64,000 nt of DNA from Streptomyces xanthii (GCF_014621695.1 NZ_CP061281.1:5642001-5706000); one strand, 5' to 3'. Positions 7,892-17,070 are shown, counted from the stretch's first letter. Made by a program: numbers and translations. The notes: a model not told the origin generated them from the sequence alone.

Positions 7892-8902
7892 TCAGGCGTC
7901 GTGGGGGAGGGGAGCCGCCGGGCTGACAAGGCCGGCTGCGCGCAGGTCGGTCCAGAAGGCGGCCGGGATCTTCTCGTCGAGGGCGGCGGTGTCCTCGGCG
8001 ATGCGGGTCGGCTTGGTGGCGCCCGGGACGACGGCCGCGGAGGCCGGGTGGGCGAGGGAGAACTGGAGGGCGGCGGCCTTGATGGAGACGCCGTGCCGGG
8101 CGGTGAGGTCCTTCAGCCTGGCGACCCGCTCGATGATGTGGGCGGGGGCCTGCTGGTACTCGAAGTGGGTGCCGCCGGCGAGGATGCCGGAGCTGTAGGG
8201 GCCGCCGACGACCATGTCGACGCCCTGCTCCTGGGCCAGGGGGAGCAGACGCTGCAGGGCGTGCTCGTGGTCGAGGAGGGTGTAGCGGCCGGCCAGGAGG
8301 AAACCGTCGGGCTGCGGCTCGTCGAGAGCGAGGGTCATCTCGATGGGCTCGGTCTTGTTGACGCCCAGGCCCCAGGCCTTGATGACGCCCTCGTCGCGCA
8401 GGCGGGACAGGACGCGGAAGGCGCCGGTGCGGGCCTCCTCGAACTTCTGGATCCAGGCGTCGCCGTGGAAGTCCTGGGCGATGTCGTGGACCCAGACGAT
8501 GTCGAGGCGGTCGGTGTTCAGGCGCTTGAGGCTGCCCTCGATGGAGCGCTCGGTGGCCTCGGCGGTCCACTCGTGCAGGAGCTTGTTCGGGTTGCCGTGC
8601 TCGAACAGGCCGCCCTTCTCGCCGAAGTCGGGGACGTCGCTCTCGATCTCGTCCAGGACGACGCGGCCGACCTTGGTGGAGAGGACGTACTCGTCGCGCG
8701 GCTTGGCGGACAGGACCTGGCCCAGGCGCTCCTCGGACAGGCCCGCGCCGTAGAAGGGGGCGGTGTCGAAGTAGCGGACGCCCTGGTCCCAGGCGGCCTC
8801 GACGGTGGCGGCGGCCTCCTCGTCGGGGATGGCGCGGAACATGTTGCCGAGCGGGGCGGTACCGAAGCCGAGACGGCCGGGGAGGATGTTCTTCAGGGAC
8901 AT
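7892..8902 (-). CDS. Aldo/keto reductase
   Basis: 336 residues of TIM-barrel aldo/keto reductase. The catalytic Asp and Tyr are seen in VRYFDTAPFYGAG (about residues 45-57), the Lys in LSTKVGR and the His in VWVHDIA. The C-terminal NADPH site segment VVPGATKPTRIAED is present. Family enzymes reduce sugar or steroid carbonyls; relatives annotated as D-threo-aldose dehydrogenase share this pattern, but the substrate is not evident. The ATG at 8902 starts the conserved core; an in-frame extension to 8989 lacks a ribosome site and is not family-like. It is the first gene of a pair with the SRPBCC gene. Confidence 0.9.
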   Translation of the reverse strand: MSLKNILPGRLGFGTAPLGNMFRAIPDEEAAATVEAAWDQGVRYFDTAPFYGAGLSEERLGQVLSAKPRDEYVLSTKVGRVVLDEIESDVPDFGEKGGLFEHGNPNKLLHEWTAEATERSIEGSLKRLNTDRLDIVWVHDIAQDFHGDAWIQKFEEARTGAFRVLSRLRDEGVIKAWGLGVNKTEPIEMTLALDEPQPDGFLLAGRYTLLDHEHALQRLLPLAQEQGVDMVVGGPYSSGILAGGTHFEYQQAPAHIIERVARLKDLTARHGVSIKAAALQFSLAHPASAAVVPGATKPTRIAEDTAALDEKIPAAFWTDLRAAGLVSPAAPLPHDA

Positions 8903-9011
8903 GAGGTAGTGCCTTTGCGTGTGGGGGTGGGGGAAGGAGAGGGAGGCTGGGGCTGCCTCCCCTTCTCTGAGCGCCGCTTCTGGATACAAGCGCGCCTTAC
9001 ATGTGAAGACA

Positions 9012-9040
9012 ATACTTGCGTACGCGGGCTAATGCAAGAG
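9012..9040. promoter_or_regulatory. Inverted repeat in the reductase/conserved-protein divergent region
   Basis: A CTTGCGT arm and an ATGCAAG arm flank about 12 bases, at roughly 9014-9039, inside an AT-richer patch between the divergent genes starting at 8902 and 9171. It may be an operator for the reductase operon; no regulator gene is adjacent. Confidence 0.25.
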
Positions 9041-9170
9041 CCTTCTTTATGCGTTCGCGCTGTAAATGGGTCGTGTCTGTCCGTGCGCGCCCGCGCCGAC
9101 GCGCAGTGGCCCGGTATCGTCCGGTCCCGATCCGCCGTCCCGGCGGCCCCACGTTCGGAGAGCGATACCC

Positions 9171-9524
9171 ATGACGACCCGGCAAGCGACGACGACGTTG
9201 TGGCGCCCCACCGGCCCCGTGGAGCTGGACCTGGTGCGCGAGTCGGGCTGGCGAGAGTGGCCGCCCCGGCTGCCCGAGCAGCCGATCTTCTACCCGGTCC
9301 TGAACGAGGACTACGCGATCCGGATCGCCCGCGACTGGAACGTGAAGCACGACGGCGCCGGCTTCGTCACCCGGTTCGAGGTCGACTCGGAGTTCCTGAC
9401 CCGGTACCCCGTCCAGCAGGCCGGAGGCCGGACGATCCTCGAACTCTGGGTCCCGGCCGAGGAATTGGACGAGTTCAACGCCCACATCGTGGGCGAGATC
9501 CAGGTCGTCCACCGGTTCGGCTGA
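9171..9524 (+). CDS. Small conserved actinobacterial protein, function unknown
   Basis: 117 residues, soluble, with no signal or membrane segment. The sequence pattern WRPTGPVELDLV ... PPRLPEQPIFYPVLNEDYA ... RDWNVKHDGAGFVTRF recurs in a widespread family of about 120 residues, sometimes labelled 'ADP-ribosylation/crystallin J1' in databases, a name I consider unsupported. The ATG at 9171 has a GGAG ribosome site 9 bases upstream. It is transcribed alone and converges on the VOC gene with a 27-base gap. Confidence 0.75.
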   Translation: MTTRQATTTLWRPTGPVELDLVRESGWREWPPRLPEQPIFYPVLNEDYAIRIARDWNVKHDGAGFVTRFEVDSEFLTRYPVQQAGGRTILELWVPAEELDEFNAHIVGEIQVVHRFG

Positions 9525-9551
9525 CGCCGGTGGTCCGAGTGCGGCGTGGTG

Positions 9552-9974
9552 TCAGGGCCGGAGCGCGTCCCGCAGGGGCACCGTTTCCCTGTGGCGGTAC
9601 TCCTGGATCGCCCAGCCGTTTCCGTCCGGGTCCGTGAAGTGCATGAACGTGCCGCCGTCGGACGGGCCGAACTGGACGGGCTCCGAGACGTCCAGGCCGC
9701 GGGCGAGGAGTTCCTCGCGGGCGGCCTTGATGTCGGTCACCACGAGTTGCAGGCCGTGGTACGTGCCGGGGGCCGGGGTGCCGGTCGGGATCGGGACGTT
9801 CTCGCTGAGGACGATCGAGCAGCCCGAGCCGGGCGGGGTGAGCTGGACGATGCGGCTGCCCGGCATCAGTTCGCGGTCGACGTCGCAGCGGAAGCCGACC
9901 TTGTCGACGTAGAAGGCCTTCGCCCGGTCGAGGTCCGAGACGGGCAGCGGGATCACTTCGAGGGTCATCTCCAT
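9552..9974 (-). CDS. VOC (glyoxalase/bleomycin-resistance fold) protein, paralogue 1
   Basis: 140 residues with two beta-alpha-beta-beta-beta modules of the vicinal oxygen chelate fold: LEVIPLPVSDLDRAKAFY at the start, then GLQLVVTDIKAAREELLARG, and the C-terminal FTDPDGNGWAIQEY carrying a probable metal-ligand region. The substrate is unknown. It starts 3 bases after the beta-propeller gene and closes a four-gene operon. It is clearly paralogous to the VOC gene at 13400-13831. Confidence 0.88.
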   Translation of the reverse strand: MEMTLEVIPLPVSDLDRAKAFYVDKVGFRCDVDRELMPGSRIVQLTPPGSGCSIVLSENVPIPTGTPAPGTYHGLQLVVTDIKAAREELLARGLDVSEPVQFGPSDGGTFMHFTDPDGNGWAIQEYRHRETVPLRDALRP

Positions 9975-9977
9975 GGT

Positions 9978-11054
9978 TCAAAGGTAGGCCGGGGAGACCG
10001 CGGCCGTGGCGAGACGGCGCGGAGTGCCCGAGCCGTCGGCCGGTACGGAGTAGAGGTCGGCGCCGTAGTCGCCGGGGAGCGCGTACGTGACGTGGGCGGC
10101 GTCGCTCCAGACCGCCTGGTCGTCCACGCTGCGCGTCTCGGCGAGCGGGGTCTCGCGGCCCGTGGACAGGTTCAGGACGTACAGGCGCCACGGGGCGTCG
10201 GCGGGGAGGCCGGGGACCCTCTTCTTGTAGGCGACGCGCGTGCCGTCGGGGGACAGGGACGGGCACTCGACGTTGCGGTGGAGCGTGGTGACCGTGCGGC
10301 GGCGCAGGTCGCCGCGGACCAGGTACGTGGCGCCGTGCGTGGCCAGCGTCGCGTAGAAGTGGCGGTCGTCGCGGTCGAACGTGACGCCCCAGAAGTTCGC
10401 GTCCGCCGCCCGGTACGGCTTGGCGTCCTTGACGATCGCGTACGTCTCCAGGGTGGGGGTGAGTTTCCCGGTGGCGGTGTCGAGGATCGCGGCCCGCGTC
10501 GAGAAGTTCGTCCCCGCGTAGCTGTCACCGCCGACGAACGCCGTCCACGCCGCGTACCGGCCGCTCGGCGAGACGCGGGCGCGGGAGGGGACGCCGGGGA
10601 CCGGGTAGTGCGCCTTCTCGTGGAGGCGGGCGTCCAGGACGGTCGCCCGGTAGGTGTCGGCGAGGGTGCCGTGGACGGCCTGGAGGCAGATCCCGGTGCC
10701 CGCGCTCGCGGAGAAGCGCAGACACTTGCGGCCCGTCGAGGTGGCGGTGCGGGGGCCGCCCGGCGCCCCGGCCGGGACCGTGGCGAGCTCGTCGCGGTGC
10801 GGTCCCCAGGCCATGTTGCGGAACACGAGGCGCCGGCCGCCCGGGGTCAGCGAGAGCTGGCCGGAGGTCACCGCGGGGCCGCCGGGGCGGGCCTGGTCCC
10901 TGCGTTCGGCGCGCGCCGAGGCGTGCAGCACGGCGGCCGTCGCGACGGCGGCGAGCGCGAGCACCGCGGCGACCAGGACCGTGAGGCGGGCGCGGGTGCT
11001 GATCAGGCGGGGAGACGGGTCTGCCTGGGGCCCACCCGTCGTACGGGACGTCAT
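9978..11054 (-). CDS. Membrane-anchored TolB-like beta-propeller protein
   Basis: 358 residues. One N-terminal transmembrane helix (LTVLVAAVLALAAVATAAVL, about residues 20-42) is followed by WD40/TolB-like blades, recognised by repeated units such as LTPGGRRLVF, VSPSGRYAAW, FDRDDRHFYATL and LSPDGTRVAYKK. Such propellers usually bind partners rather than catalyse. Its ATG overlaps the MFS stop (ATGA), so translation is probably coupled to the transporter. No specific role is recognised. Confidence 0.75.
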   Translation of the reverse strand: MTSRTTGGPQADPSPRLISTRARLTVLVAAVLALAAVATAAVLHASARAERRDQARPGGPAVTSGQLSLTPGGRRLVFRNMAWGPHRDELATVPAGAPGGPRTATSTGRKCLRFSASAGTGICLQAVHGTLADTYRATVLDARLHEKAHYPVPGVPSRARVSPSGRYAAWTAFVGGDSYAGTNFSTRAAILDTATGKLTPTLETYAIVKDAKPYRAADANFWGVTFDRDDRHFYATLATHGATYLVRGDLRRRTVTTLHRNVECPSLSPDGTRVAYKKRVPGLPADAPWRLYVLNLSTGRETPLAETRSVDDQAVWSDAAHVTYALPGDYGADLYSVPADGSGTPRRLATAAVSPAYL

Positions 11055-12337
11055 GCGGAAGCCGTCGCTTTCGTCGTGCGGGGGCGGAGGATGTACGAGA
11101 CCGTGGCTGCGGCCGCCAGGAGCACCGCGGCCACCGCCAGCGCGCTCCGGTCGCCCCACGCCGTCCACAGCGCCCCGAATCCGAGGGAGCAGGCGAAGCG
11201 GGCGAGGGCCTGGCCCGTCTGGACGACGGCGAGGCCGGTCGAGCGGCGGTCGGCGGGCAGCCCGGTGGAGGCGGCCGCCATCAGGACGCCGTCGGTCGCC
11301 GCGTAGAACGTGCCGTGCAGGAGGAGCACCGCGTAGGGCAGCGCGGGACTGTGCGCGTGGGTGAGCAGCAGGCCGTAGACCGCGAGCAGGGCGCCGTGCC
11401 CGGCGAGGAACACCGGCCAGGCGCCGACCCGGTCGGCCAGCCGGCCCAGCGGCGCGGCGAGCAGCAGGAACGCGGCCGCCGTGCCGAGGGGGAGGAGGGC
11501 GAACCAGCGTTCCGGCACGCCGAGTTGGCGTTGCAGGACGAGGTAGACGAAGGCGTCGCTGACCGTGGCGAGGCCGAGCAGGGCCGCGCAGACGGTGGGG
11601 CGGACGACGGTCGCCGGCAGGCGTAGGCGCGGGCGGTCGGCGGGGCGCGGCTCGGCCGGTGCGGGAGGAGGCGGGGCCGGGTCGGAGCGCGTCCGGCCCG
11701 GCACGAACAGGACCAGGACGACCACGCCGAGAACGGCCACGCAGAAGCTCACCGTGAAGACCGCGTCGTAGCCGTCGACGGTCGCCCGCAGGATGAGGAA
11801 GGCGGCCAGCGGCCCGAGCAGCGCGCCCGCCGTGTCCATGGCCCGGTGCACGCCGAACGCCCGTCCCCGCGCGGCCGGTTCGCTGGACAGGGAGATGAGG
11901 GCGTCGCGGGGTGCCGTGCGCAGGCCCTTGCCGGTGCGGTCGGCGGCGAGCACCGCGCCGATCGCCGGCAGTGAACCGGCGACGAGGAGCAGGGGCTTGC
12001 ACAGGGCCGAGAGGCCGTAGCCGATGACGGCGACGGTCTTGTGCCGGCCGCCGCCCCGGTCGGCGACGTGCCCGCCGAGCAGGCGCACCACGGCCGAGAA
12101 GCCGTTGTAGACGCCGTCGAGGAGGCCGAAGCCGAGGGGGCTCAGGCCGAGGCCCGCCACCAGGTACAGCGGCAGCACCGCCGTCACCATCTCCGACGAG
12201 ACGTCCGTGATCAGACTGACCGTGCCGAGGGCGAGCACGGTCGGGCCCACGGCGCGCCGCCGCCCGGCACCGGGCCGGGCGGCGGGCTCCGCGGACGCCG
12301 GCGCCGAAGGAGTGGCGCGGCTGTCCGCTACGTACAT
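11051..12337 (-). CDS. MFS transporter
   Basis: 428 residues with about twelve transmembrane helices and the long central loop (PGRTRSDPAPPPPAPAEP, about residues 210-240) that divides MFS proteins. The loop motif LLGGHVADRGGGRHK after helix 2 matches the MFS A motif, and DRTGKGLRTAPRDALI resembles the group that includes putative arabinose/drug efflux proteins. The substrate is unknown. The start follows the phosphoesterase stop by one base (TGACATG), and the stop overlaps the next start, so it sits inside a tightly packed operon. Confidence 0.88.
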   Translation of the reverse strand: MYVADSRATPSAPASAEPAARPGAGRRRAVGPTVLALGTVSLITDVSSEMVTAVLPLYLVAGLGLSPLGFGLLDGVYNGFSAVVRLLGGHVADRGGGRHKTVAVIGYGLSALCKPLLLVAGSLPAIGAVLAADRTGKGLRTAPRDALISLSSEPAARGRAFGVHRAMDTAGALLGPLAAFLILRATVDGYDAVFTVSFCVAVLGVVVLVLFVPGRTRSDPAPPPPAPAEPRPADRPRLRLPATVVRPTVCAALLGLATVSDAFVYLVLQRQLGVPERWFALLPLGTAAAFLLLAAPLGRLADRVGAWPVFLAGHGALLAVYGLLLTHAHSPALPYAVLLLHGTFYAATDGVLMAAASTGLPADRRSTGLAVVQTGQALARFACSLGFGALWTAWGDRSALAVAAVLLAAAATVSYILRPRTTKATASA

Positions 12338-12338
12338 G

Positions 12339-13229
12339 TCACGAGGTCCAGACGCCGGTGATGTCCTGCGCCGACGCCGCGTTGCCCGCGTGCGGCAGAC
12401 CGTGCATGTCCTCCAGGGTGCGCAGGAGGTCGTAGTGGTTGTACGTGGTGGACGAGGTGGCGCCCGGGGTCACCTGCTGGCCGTACAGGACGGTCGGGAT
12501 CTTGTTGCCGCTGAGCCGGTTGTCCTCGTCGAAGGTGACGACGAGGAGGCTGTTGTGGGTCTTGGCCCAGGTCGCGTACGCGCCCAGGTTGTTCTTCAGC
12601 CAGGTGTCGCCCGTGGAGACCGAGCAGTCGTGCATGTCGCTGCACAGGTTCGGCACGACGAACGAGACCTGGGGGAGCGTCGCGTAGTCCGTGGGGAACT
12701 GGGCGAGGGTCTTCGCCGACGAGGTCGGTACGTTGCTGAAGCCGAACCACGGGTTGTGCTTGCGGGCGTACTTGCCGGAGGAGCAGGTCGTCGAGCCCTG
12801 GCTGGGCAGGGTCTCGTTGTAGCTGGCCCAGGTCTTGCCCGCGGCGATCAGTTCCGAGGCGAGGTTCGGGGCGGACGAGAAGCCGGGCGTGTAGCAGCTG
12901 TCGTCCGTGATGCCCTGGGTGGAGCCGGAGAACAGGGCGAAGTAGTTGGGCTGGCTGGGGTGCGTCTCGGCGTACGACGCGGTGAGGTTGGCGCCGCCCG
13001 ACTTCAGGCTGTTGATGTAGGGCGCGCTGGAGGAGCCGATGACCTGGCTGTACGCGTGGTTCTCGAAGACCACGACGACGACGTGGTCGGGGGTGGGCAC
13101 GGTCGCCGCGGCGTGCGCGGTGCCGGCGCCGGTGAGGGCGAGCCAGCCGCCGGTGGCGGCCGTGGCCAGGGCGAGGGCCGAGGCGACGGCCTTGCCGCGG
13201 GCGCGGCTGAACAGTGATCTGCCGGACAC
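12339..13229 (-). CDS. Secreted phosphoesterase (acid phosphatase / phospholipase C-like)
   Basis: 296 residues. A signal peptide (basic start, then ALALATAATGGWLALTGAGTAHA) precedes a PF04185-type phosphoesterase domain. Visible motifs are HVVVVVFENHAYSQVIG with the metal/nucleophile region, ETHPSQPNYFALFSG, and the C-terminal VVTFDEDN and YNHYDLLRTLED. Relatives hydrolyse phosphomonoesters or phospholipids outside the cell. The GTG at 13229 has GGAGG 7 bases upstream; the ATG further up has no ribosome site. It leads the operon phosphoesterase-MFS-propeller-VOC, hinting at scavenging followed by transport, which is inference. Confidence 0.88.
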   Translation of the reverse strand: MSGRSLFSRARGKAVASALALATAATGGWLALTGAGTAHAAATVPTPDHVVVVVFENHAYSQVIGSSSAPYINSLKSGGANLTASYAETHPSQPNYFALFSGSTQGITDDSCYTPGFSSAPNLASELIAAGKTWASYNETLPSQGSTTCSSGKYARKHNPWFGFSNVPTSSAKTLAQFPTDYATLPQVSFVVPNLCSDMHDCSVSTGDTWLKNNLGAYATWAKTHNSLLVVTFDEDNRLSGNKIPTVLYGQQVTPGATSSTTYNHYDLLRTLEDMHGLPHAGNAASAQDITGVWTS

Positions 13230-13399
13230 GTGAGCCTCCGTGTGGGGGAGTGACGGGACCTTGGCGGTGCGGACAGAGCATGCACACGCCAAAATACCCG
13301 GGTGTCAGGCCTTCGGACCCCTGCCGGTGAACGATGGATGAACCCTCGGGCCCGTTCCGCCTCGCCCGGGCCCCGCCCCGGCCCCCGCGCGAGCGGCCC

Positions 13400-13831
13400 T
13401 CAGCGCTCCGCGAGCGGCGACGGAGCCTCCTGGACCGTCCAGCCGTTCCCGTCCGGGTCGCGGAAGAACATGAACGAGTTCCACTCGCCGCCCGGGCCGT
13501 CCTCCCAGCCCTGCGGACCCGCGTGCTGCACCGGCGAGACCGCCACGCCGCGCGCCACCAGCTCCTCGCGGGCCGCCGCGATGTCCGTGACGCACACCTG
13601 AAGGCCGGTGAGCGAGCCCGGCGTCATCGTCTGCTGGTCCGGGGCGCCCGGCAGGCCCTCCGCCAGGGTGATCGAGCAGCGCGAGCCCGGCGGCGTCAGC
13701 TGCACGATGCGGACGCCCGGGGCCACCTCGGTGTCCAGGTCGACCTTGAAACCCACCTTCTCCGCGTAGAACTCCTTGGCGCGGTCCACGTCGGAGACGG
13801 GGACGACGACCACTTCGAGGGTCCACTCCAT
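13400..13831 (-). CDS. VOC (glyoxalase fold) protein, paralogue 2
   Basis: 143 residues, two VOC modules: LEVVVVPVSDVDRAKEFY, GLQVCVTDIAAAREELVARG and MFFRDPDGNGWTVQEAP. It shares the run IVQLTPPGS and the surrounding pattern with the VOC gene at 9552-9974, so the two arose by duplication. The gene stands alone. Its ribosome site and start codon are included in a 23-base tandem duplication immediately upstream. Confidence 0.88.
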   Translation of the reverse strand: MEWTLEVVVVPVSDVDRAKEFYAEKVGFKVDLDTEVAPGVRIVQLTPPGSRCSITLAEGLPGAPDQQTMTPGSLTGLQVCVTDIAAAREELVARGVAVSPVQHAGPQGWEDGPGGEWNSFMFFRDPDGNGWTVQEAPSPLAER

Positions 13832-13870
13832 GATCAGAACCTTTCGGGCGACATGATCAGAACCTTTCGG
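13829..13870 (-). repeat. Tandem duplication of ribosome site plus start codon
   Basis: A 19-base unit (13829-13847) is repeated at 13852-13870, a period of 23. On the minus strand each unit reads GAAAGG, a short spacer, then ATG. The downstream unit starts the VOC gene at 13831. The upstream unit opens a six-codon frame (MSPERF) whose TGA lies just before the VOC ATG. This could be a recent slip-strand duplication or a translation-coupling device. Confidence 0.8.
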
Positions 13871-13998
13871 ACGGCCGGGGGTGCGGCTCTCGCATCCTCC
13901 CGCCCCCGTACAGACTCCGCACCCGCGCTCGACTCATCGGTCGCCCGCCGTCCGCAGTAGGCTCAGCACCGGGCTTGTTGATCGAACAGGAGGCCGGG

Positions 13999-16900
13999 AT
14001 GTCGGTGCCGCGAGGCCGCAGGAGCAGTACGTTCACCCGGCTGCTGCGGCATGGATTCACCGACCCGTCCGCAGCCGAGCGGCTGCTCGACGCCGACGCG
14101 CTGTCCGCCGTACGGTCCGATCCGCTGCTGCTCGACGCGCTCGGCGCCACCGCCGACCCCGATCTGGCGCTCCTCGGCCTCGTCCGGCTCGCCGAGGCGC
14201 AGGAGCGGGTCTCCGGCGAGACCGGCCGCCGCGAACTGCTCGACACCCTCATCACCGCCAAGCCGCTGCGCGACCGCCTCCTCGGTGTCCTCGGCGCCTC
14301 CGAGGCCCTCGCCGACCACCTCGCCCGCCACCCCGGCGACTGGCAGGCCCTCGTCACGTACGAACCCCGCGATCTGCACCCGGGCGTCGAGGAGTTCGAA
14401 CGCGGCCTCGCCGAGGCCGACGACCCCGTTTCCCTGCGCGTCGCCTACCGCCGCTGCCTGCTGTCCATCGCCGCCCGCGACGTGTGCGGCACCACCGACA
14501 TCGCGCAGACCGCCGCCGAACTCGCCGACCTCGCCACCGCGACCCTGCGCGCCGCCCTCACCCTGGCCCGCGTCGCCGCGCCCGGCGACGCCGCCCAGTG
14601 CCGGCTCGCCGTCATCGCGATGGGCAAGTGCGGCGGCCACGAGCTCAACTACGTCTCCGACGTCGACGTCATCTTCGTCGGCGAGGCCGCCGAGGGCGCC
14701 GACGAGGGCAAGGCGCTCCAGGCCGCGACCCGGCTCGCCTCGCACATGATGCGGATCTGCTCCGAGACCACCGTCGAGGGCACCATCTGGCCCGTCGACG
14801 CCAACCTCCGCCCCGAGGGCCGCAACGGCCCCCTCGTACGCACCCTCGCCTCCCACCTCGCCTACTACGAACGCTGGGCCAAGACCTGGGAGTTCCAGGC
14901 GCTGCTCAAGGCGCGAGCCGTCGCGGGCGACCCCGAACTCGGCGCCGCCTACGTCGCGGCCGTCTCCCCGCTCGTCTGGCAGGCCGCCGAGCGGGACAAC
15001 TTCGTGCCCGACGTGCAGAAGATGCGCCGCCGCGTCATCGAGAACATCCCGGCGGGCGAGGTCGAGCGCGAGCTCAAACTCGGCCCCGGCGGCCTGCGCG
15101 ACGTCGAGTTCGCCGTCCAGCTCCTCCAGTTGGTGCACGGCCGCTCCGACGCCTCGCTGCGCAGCGGCACCACCCTGGACGCGCTCGCCGCCCTCGCCGA
15201 CGGCGGCTACGTGGGCCGCGTCGACGCCGTCCAGCTCGACGACGCCTACCGCTTCCTGCGCACCCTCGAACACCGCATCCAGCTCTACAAACTGCGCCGC
15301 ACCCACCTCGTCCCCGAGGACGACGCCGACCTGCGCCGCATCGGCCGCTCGATGGGCATGCGCACCGAGCCGATCACCGAGCTCAACCGGGCCTGGAAGC
15401 GGCACACCTCCTCCGTGCGCCGCCTGCACGAGAAGCTGTTCTACCGGCCGCTGCTCGACGCCGTGGCCCAACTCGCCCCCGGCGAGACCCGGTTGAGCAC
15501 CGAGGCCGCGCGCGAACGGCTCGTCGCGCTCGGCTACGCGGACCCGAGCGCCGCCCTGCGCCACCTGGAGGCCCTCGCCTCCGGCGTCTCCCGCAAGGCC
15601 GCCATCCAGCGCACCCTGCTGCCCGTCCTGCTCGGCTGGTTCGCCGACTCCGCCGACCCCGACGCCGGACTGCTCAACTTCCGCAAGGTCTCCGACGCCC
15701 TCGGCAAGACCCCCTGGTACCTGCGGCTCCTGCGGGACGAGGGCGCCGCCGCCGAGAACCTGGCCCGCGTGCTGTCCGCCGGCCGGCTCGCCCCCGACCT
15801 GCTCATGCGCGCCCCCGAGGCGGTCGCCCTGCTCGGCGACCCGCACGGCCTCGACCAGCGCGGCCACGCCCAGCTGGAGCAGGAGGTGCTCGCCGCGGTC
15901 GGCCGCGCCGACGGCGCGGAGCAGGCCGTCGGGGCCGCGCGCGGAGTGCGCAGACGCGAGCTGTTCCGCACCACCGCGGCCGACATCATCGCCTCGTACG
16001 GCACCGAGGACCAGCCCGTCGTCGCCGACCAGGGCGCGCTCGTGGACCGGGTCGGCTCCGCCGTCTCCGACCTGACGGCGGCCACCCTCGCCGGGACCCT
16101 GCGGGCCGTCGTCCGCGCCGGCTGGGGCGACACCCTGCCCACCCGCTTCGCCGTCATCGCCATGGGCCGCTTCGGCGGGCACGAACTCGGCTACGGATCC
16201 GACGCCGACGTCCTGTTCGTGCACGAGCCCCGCGATGGCGTCGACGACCAGGAGGCGGCCCAGGCCGCCAACAAGGTCGTCGCCGAGATGCGCCGGCTGC
16301 TCGCCCTGCCCACCGCCGACCCGCCGCTCCTCATCGACGCGGACCTGCGCCCCGAGGGCAAGTCGGGTCCGCTCGTGCGCACCCTCAAGTCCTACGAGGC
16401 GTACTACCGCCGCTGGTCGCTCGTCTGGGAGGCCCAGGCCCTGCTGCGGGCCGAACCGGTCGCCGGGGACCCTGAGTTGGGCCGCGCCTTCCTCGACCTC
16501 GTCGACCCGCTGCGCTACCCGGCCGAGGGCCTCGGCGACGACGCCGTCCGCGAGATCCGGCGGCTCAAGGCCCGCATGGAGTCCGAGCGGCTGCCGCGCG
16601 GCGCCGATCCGACGCTGCACACCAAGCTCGGGCGGGGCGGGCTGTCCGACGTGGAGTGGACCGTTCAGCTGATGCAGCTTCAGCACGGCTGGGCCGAGCC
16701 GGGGCTGCGGACGACCCGCACGCGCGAGGCGCTGGCGGCGGCGTGCGCGGCCGGTCTCGTCCCGGGCGAGGAGGCGGAGGTCCTCGACGAGGCGTGGGTG
16801 CTGGCCACCCGGGTGCGGAACGCGGTGATGCTGGTGCGGGGGCGGGCCGGGGACACGTTCCCGTCCGACGGGCGCGAACTCGGAGCCGTCGGACGGTACC

Positions 16901-17001
16901 TGGGGTACGACCCCGGGCACGTCGGGGACATGCTGGACGACTACCGGCGGATCACCCGGCGGGCCCGGGCGGTGGTCGAGGAGCGGTTCTACGGGGCGTA
17001 G
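13999..17001 (+). CDS. glnE: Bifunctional glutamine synthetase adenylyltransferase/deadenylyltransferase
   Basis: 1000 residues, the normal GlnE length. Two nucleotidyltransferase halves are visible. The N-terminal (deadenylylating) half has GHELNYVSDVDVIF at about residue 213 and the C-terminal (adenylylating) half has GHELGYGSDADVLF at about 726; each is followed by a DANLRPEGRNGP or DADLRPEGKSGP loop and a GRGGLRDVE-like or GRGGLSDVE segment. GlnE attaches AMP to, and removes it from, a Tyr of GlnA. The ATG at 13999 has AGGAGG 5 bases upstream; the TTG at 13975 does not. Gene order glnE...glnA2 is conserved in Streptomyces. Confidence 0.97.
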   Translation: MSVPRGRRSSTFTRLLRHGFTDPSAAERLLDADALSAVRSDPLLLDALGATADPDLALLGLVRLAEAQERVSGETGRRELLDTLITAKPLRDRLLGVLGASEALADHLARHPGDWQALVTYEPRDLHPGVEEFERGLAEADDPVSLRVAYRRCLLSIAARDVCGTTDIAQTAAELADLATATLRAALTLARVAAPGDAAQCRLAVIAMGKCGGHELNYVSDVDVIFVGEAAEGADEGKALQAATRLASHMMRICSETTVEGTIWPVDANLRPEGRNGPLVRTLASHLAYYERWAKTWEFQALLKARAVAGDPELGAAYVAAVSPLVWQAAERDNFVPDVQKMRRRVIENIPAGEVERELKLGPGGLRDVEFAVQLLQLVHGRSDASLRSGTTLDALAALADGGYVGRVDAVQLDDAYRFLRTLEHRIQLYKLRRTHLVPEDDADLRRIGRSMGMRTEPITELNRAWKRHTSSVRRLHEKLFYRPLLDAVAQLAPGETRLSTEAARERLVALGYADPSAALRHLEALASGVSRKAAIQRTLLPVLLGWFADSADPDAGLLNFRKVSDALGKTPWYLRLLRDEGAAAENLARVLSAGRLAPDLLMRAPEAVALLGDPHGLDQRGHAQLEQEVLAAVGRADGAEQAVGAARGVRRRELFRTTAADIIASYGTEDQPVVADQGALVDRVGSAVSDLTAATLAGTLRAVVRAGWGDTLPTRFAVIAMGRFGGHELGYGSDADVLFVHEPRDGVDDQEAAQAANKVVAEMRRLLALPTADPPLLIDADLRPEGKSGPLVRTLKSYEAYYRRWSLVWEAQALLRAEPVAGDPELGRAFLDLVDPLRYPAEGLGDDAVREIRRLKARMESERLPRGADPTLHTKLGRGGLSDVEWTVQLMQLQHGWAEPGLRTTRTREALAAACAAGLVPGEEAEVLDEAWVLATRVRNAVMLVRGRAGDTFPSDGRELGAVGRYLGYDPGHVGDMLDDYRRITRRARAVVEERFYGA

Positions 17002-17070
17002 GCCTCCGGCGGTTCGGCGGGGGCGCCTGGGCGTCTGCCTGGTTGATCGTGCGTGGGCGGCTGCGGGTCG

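Noticed and set aside
9171..9524. ADP-ribosyl hydrolase / crystallin J1 function for the small protein
   Set aside because: The protein is too short for an ADP-ribosylglycohydrolase and has none of its metal-binding motifs; only the generic database label suggests it.
13963..16920. 985-residue open frame antisense to glnE
   Set aside because: It is a by-product of strong third-position GC bias; its composition is Gly/Val/Ala-rich with no motif, and glnE on the other strand has full family signatures.
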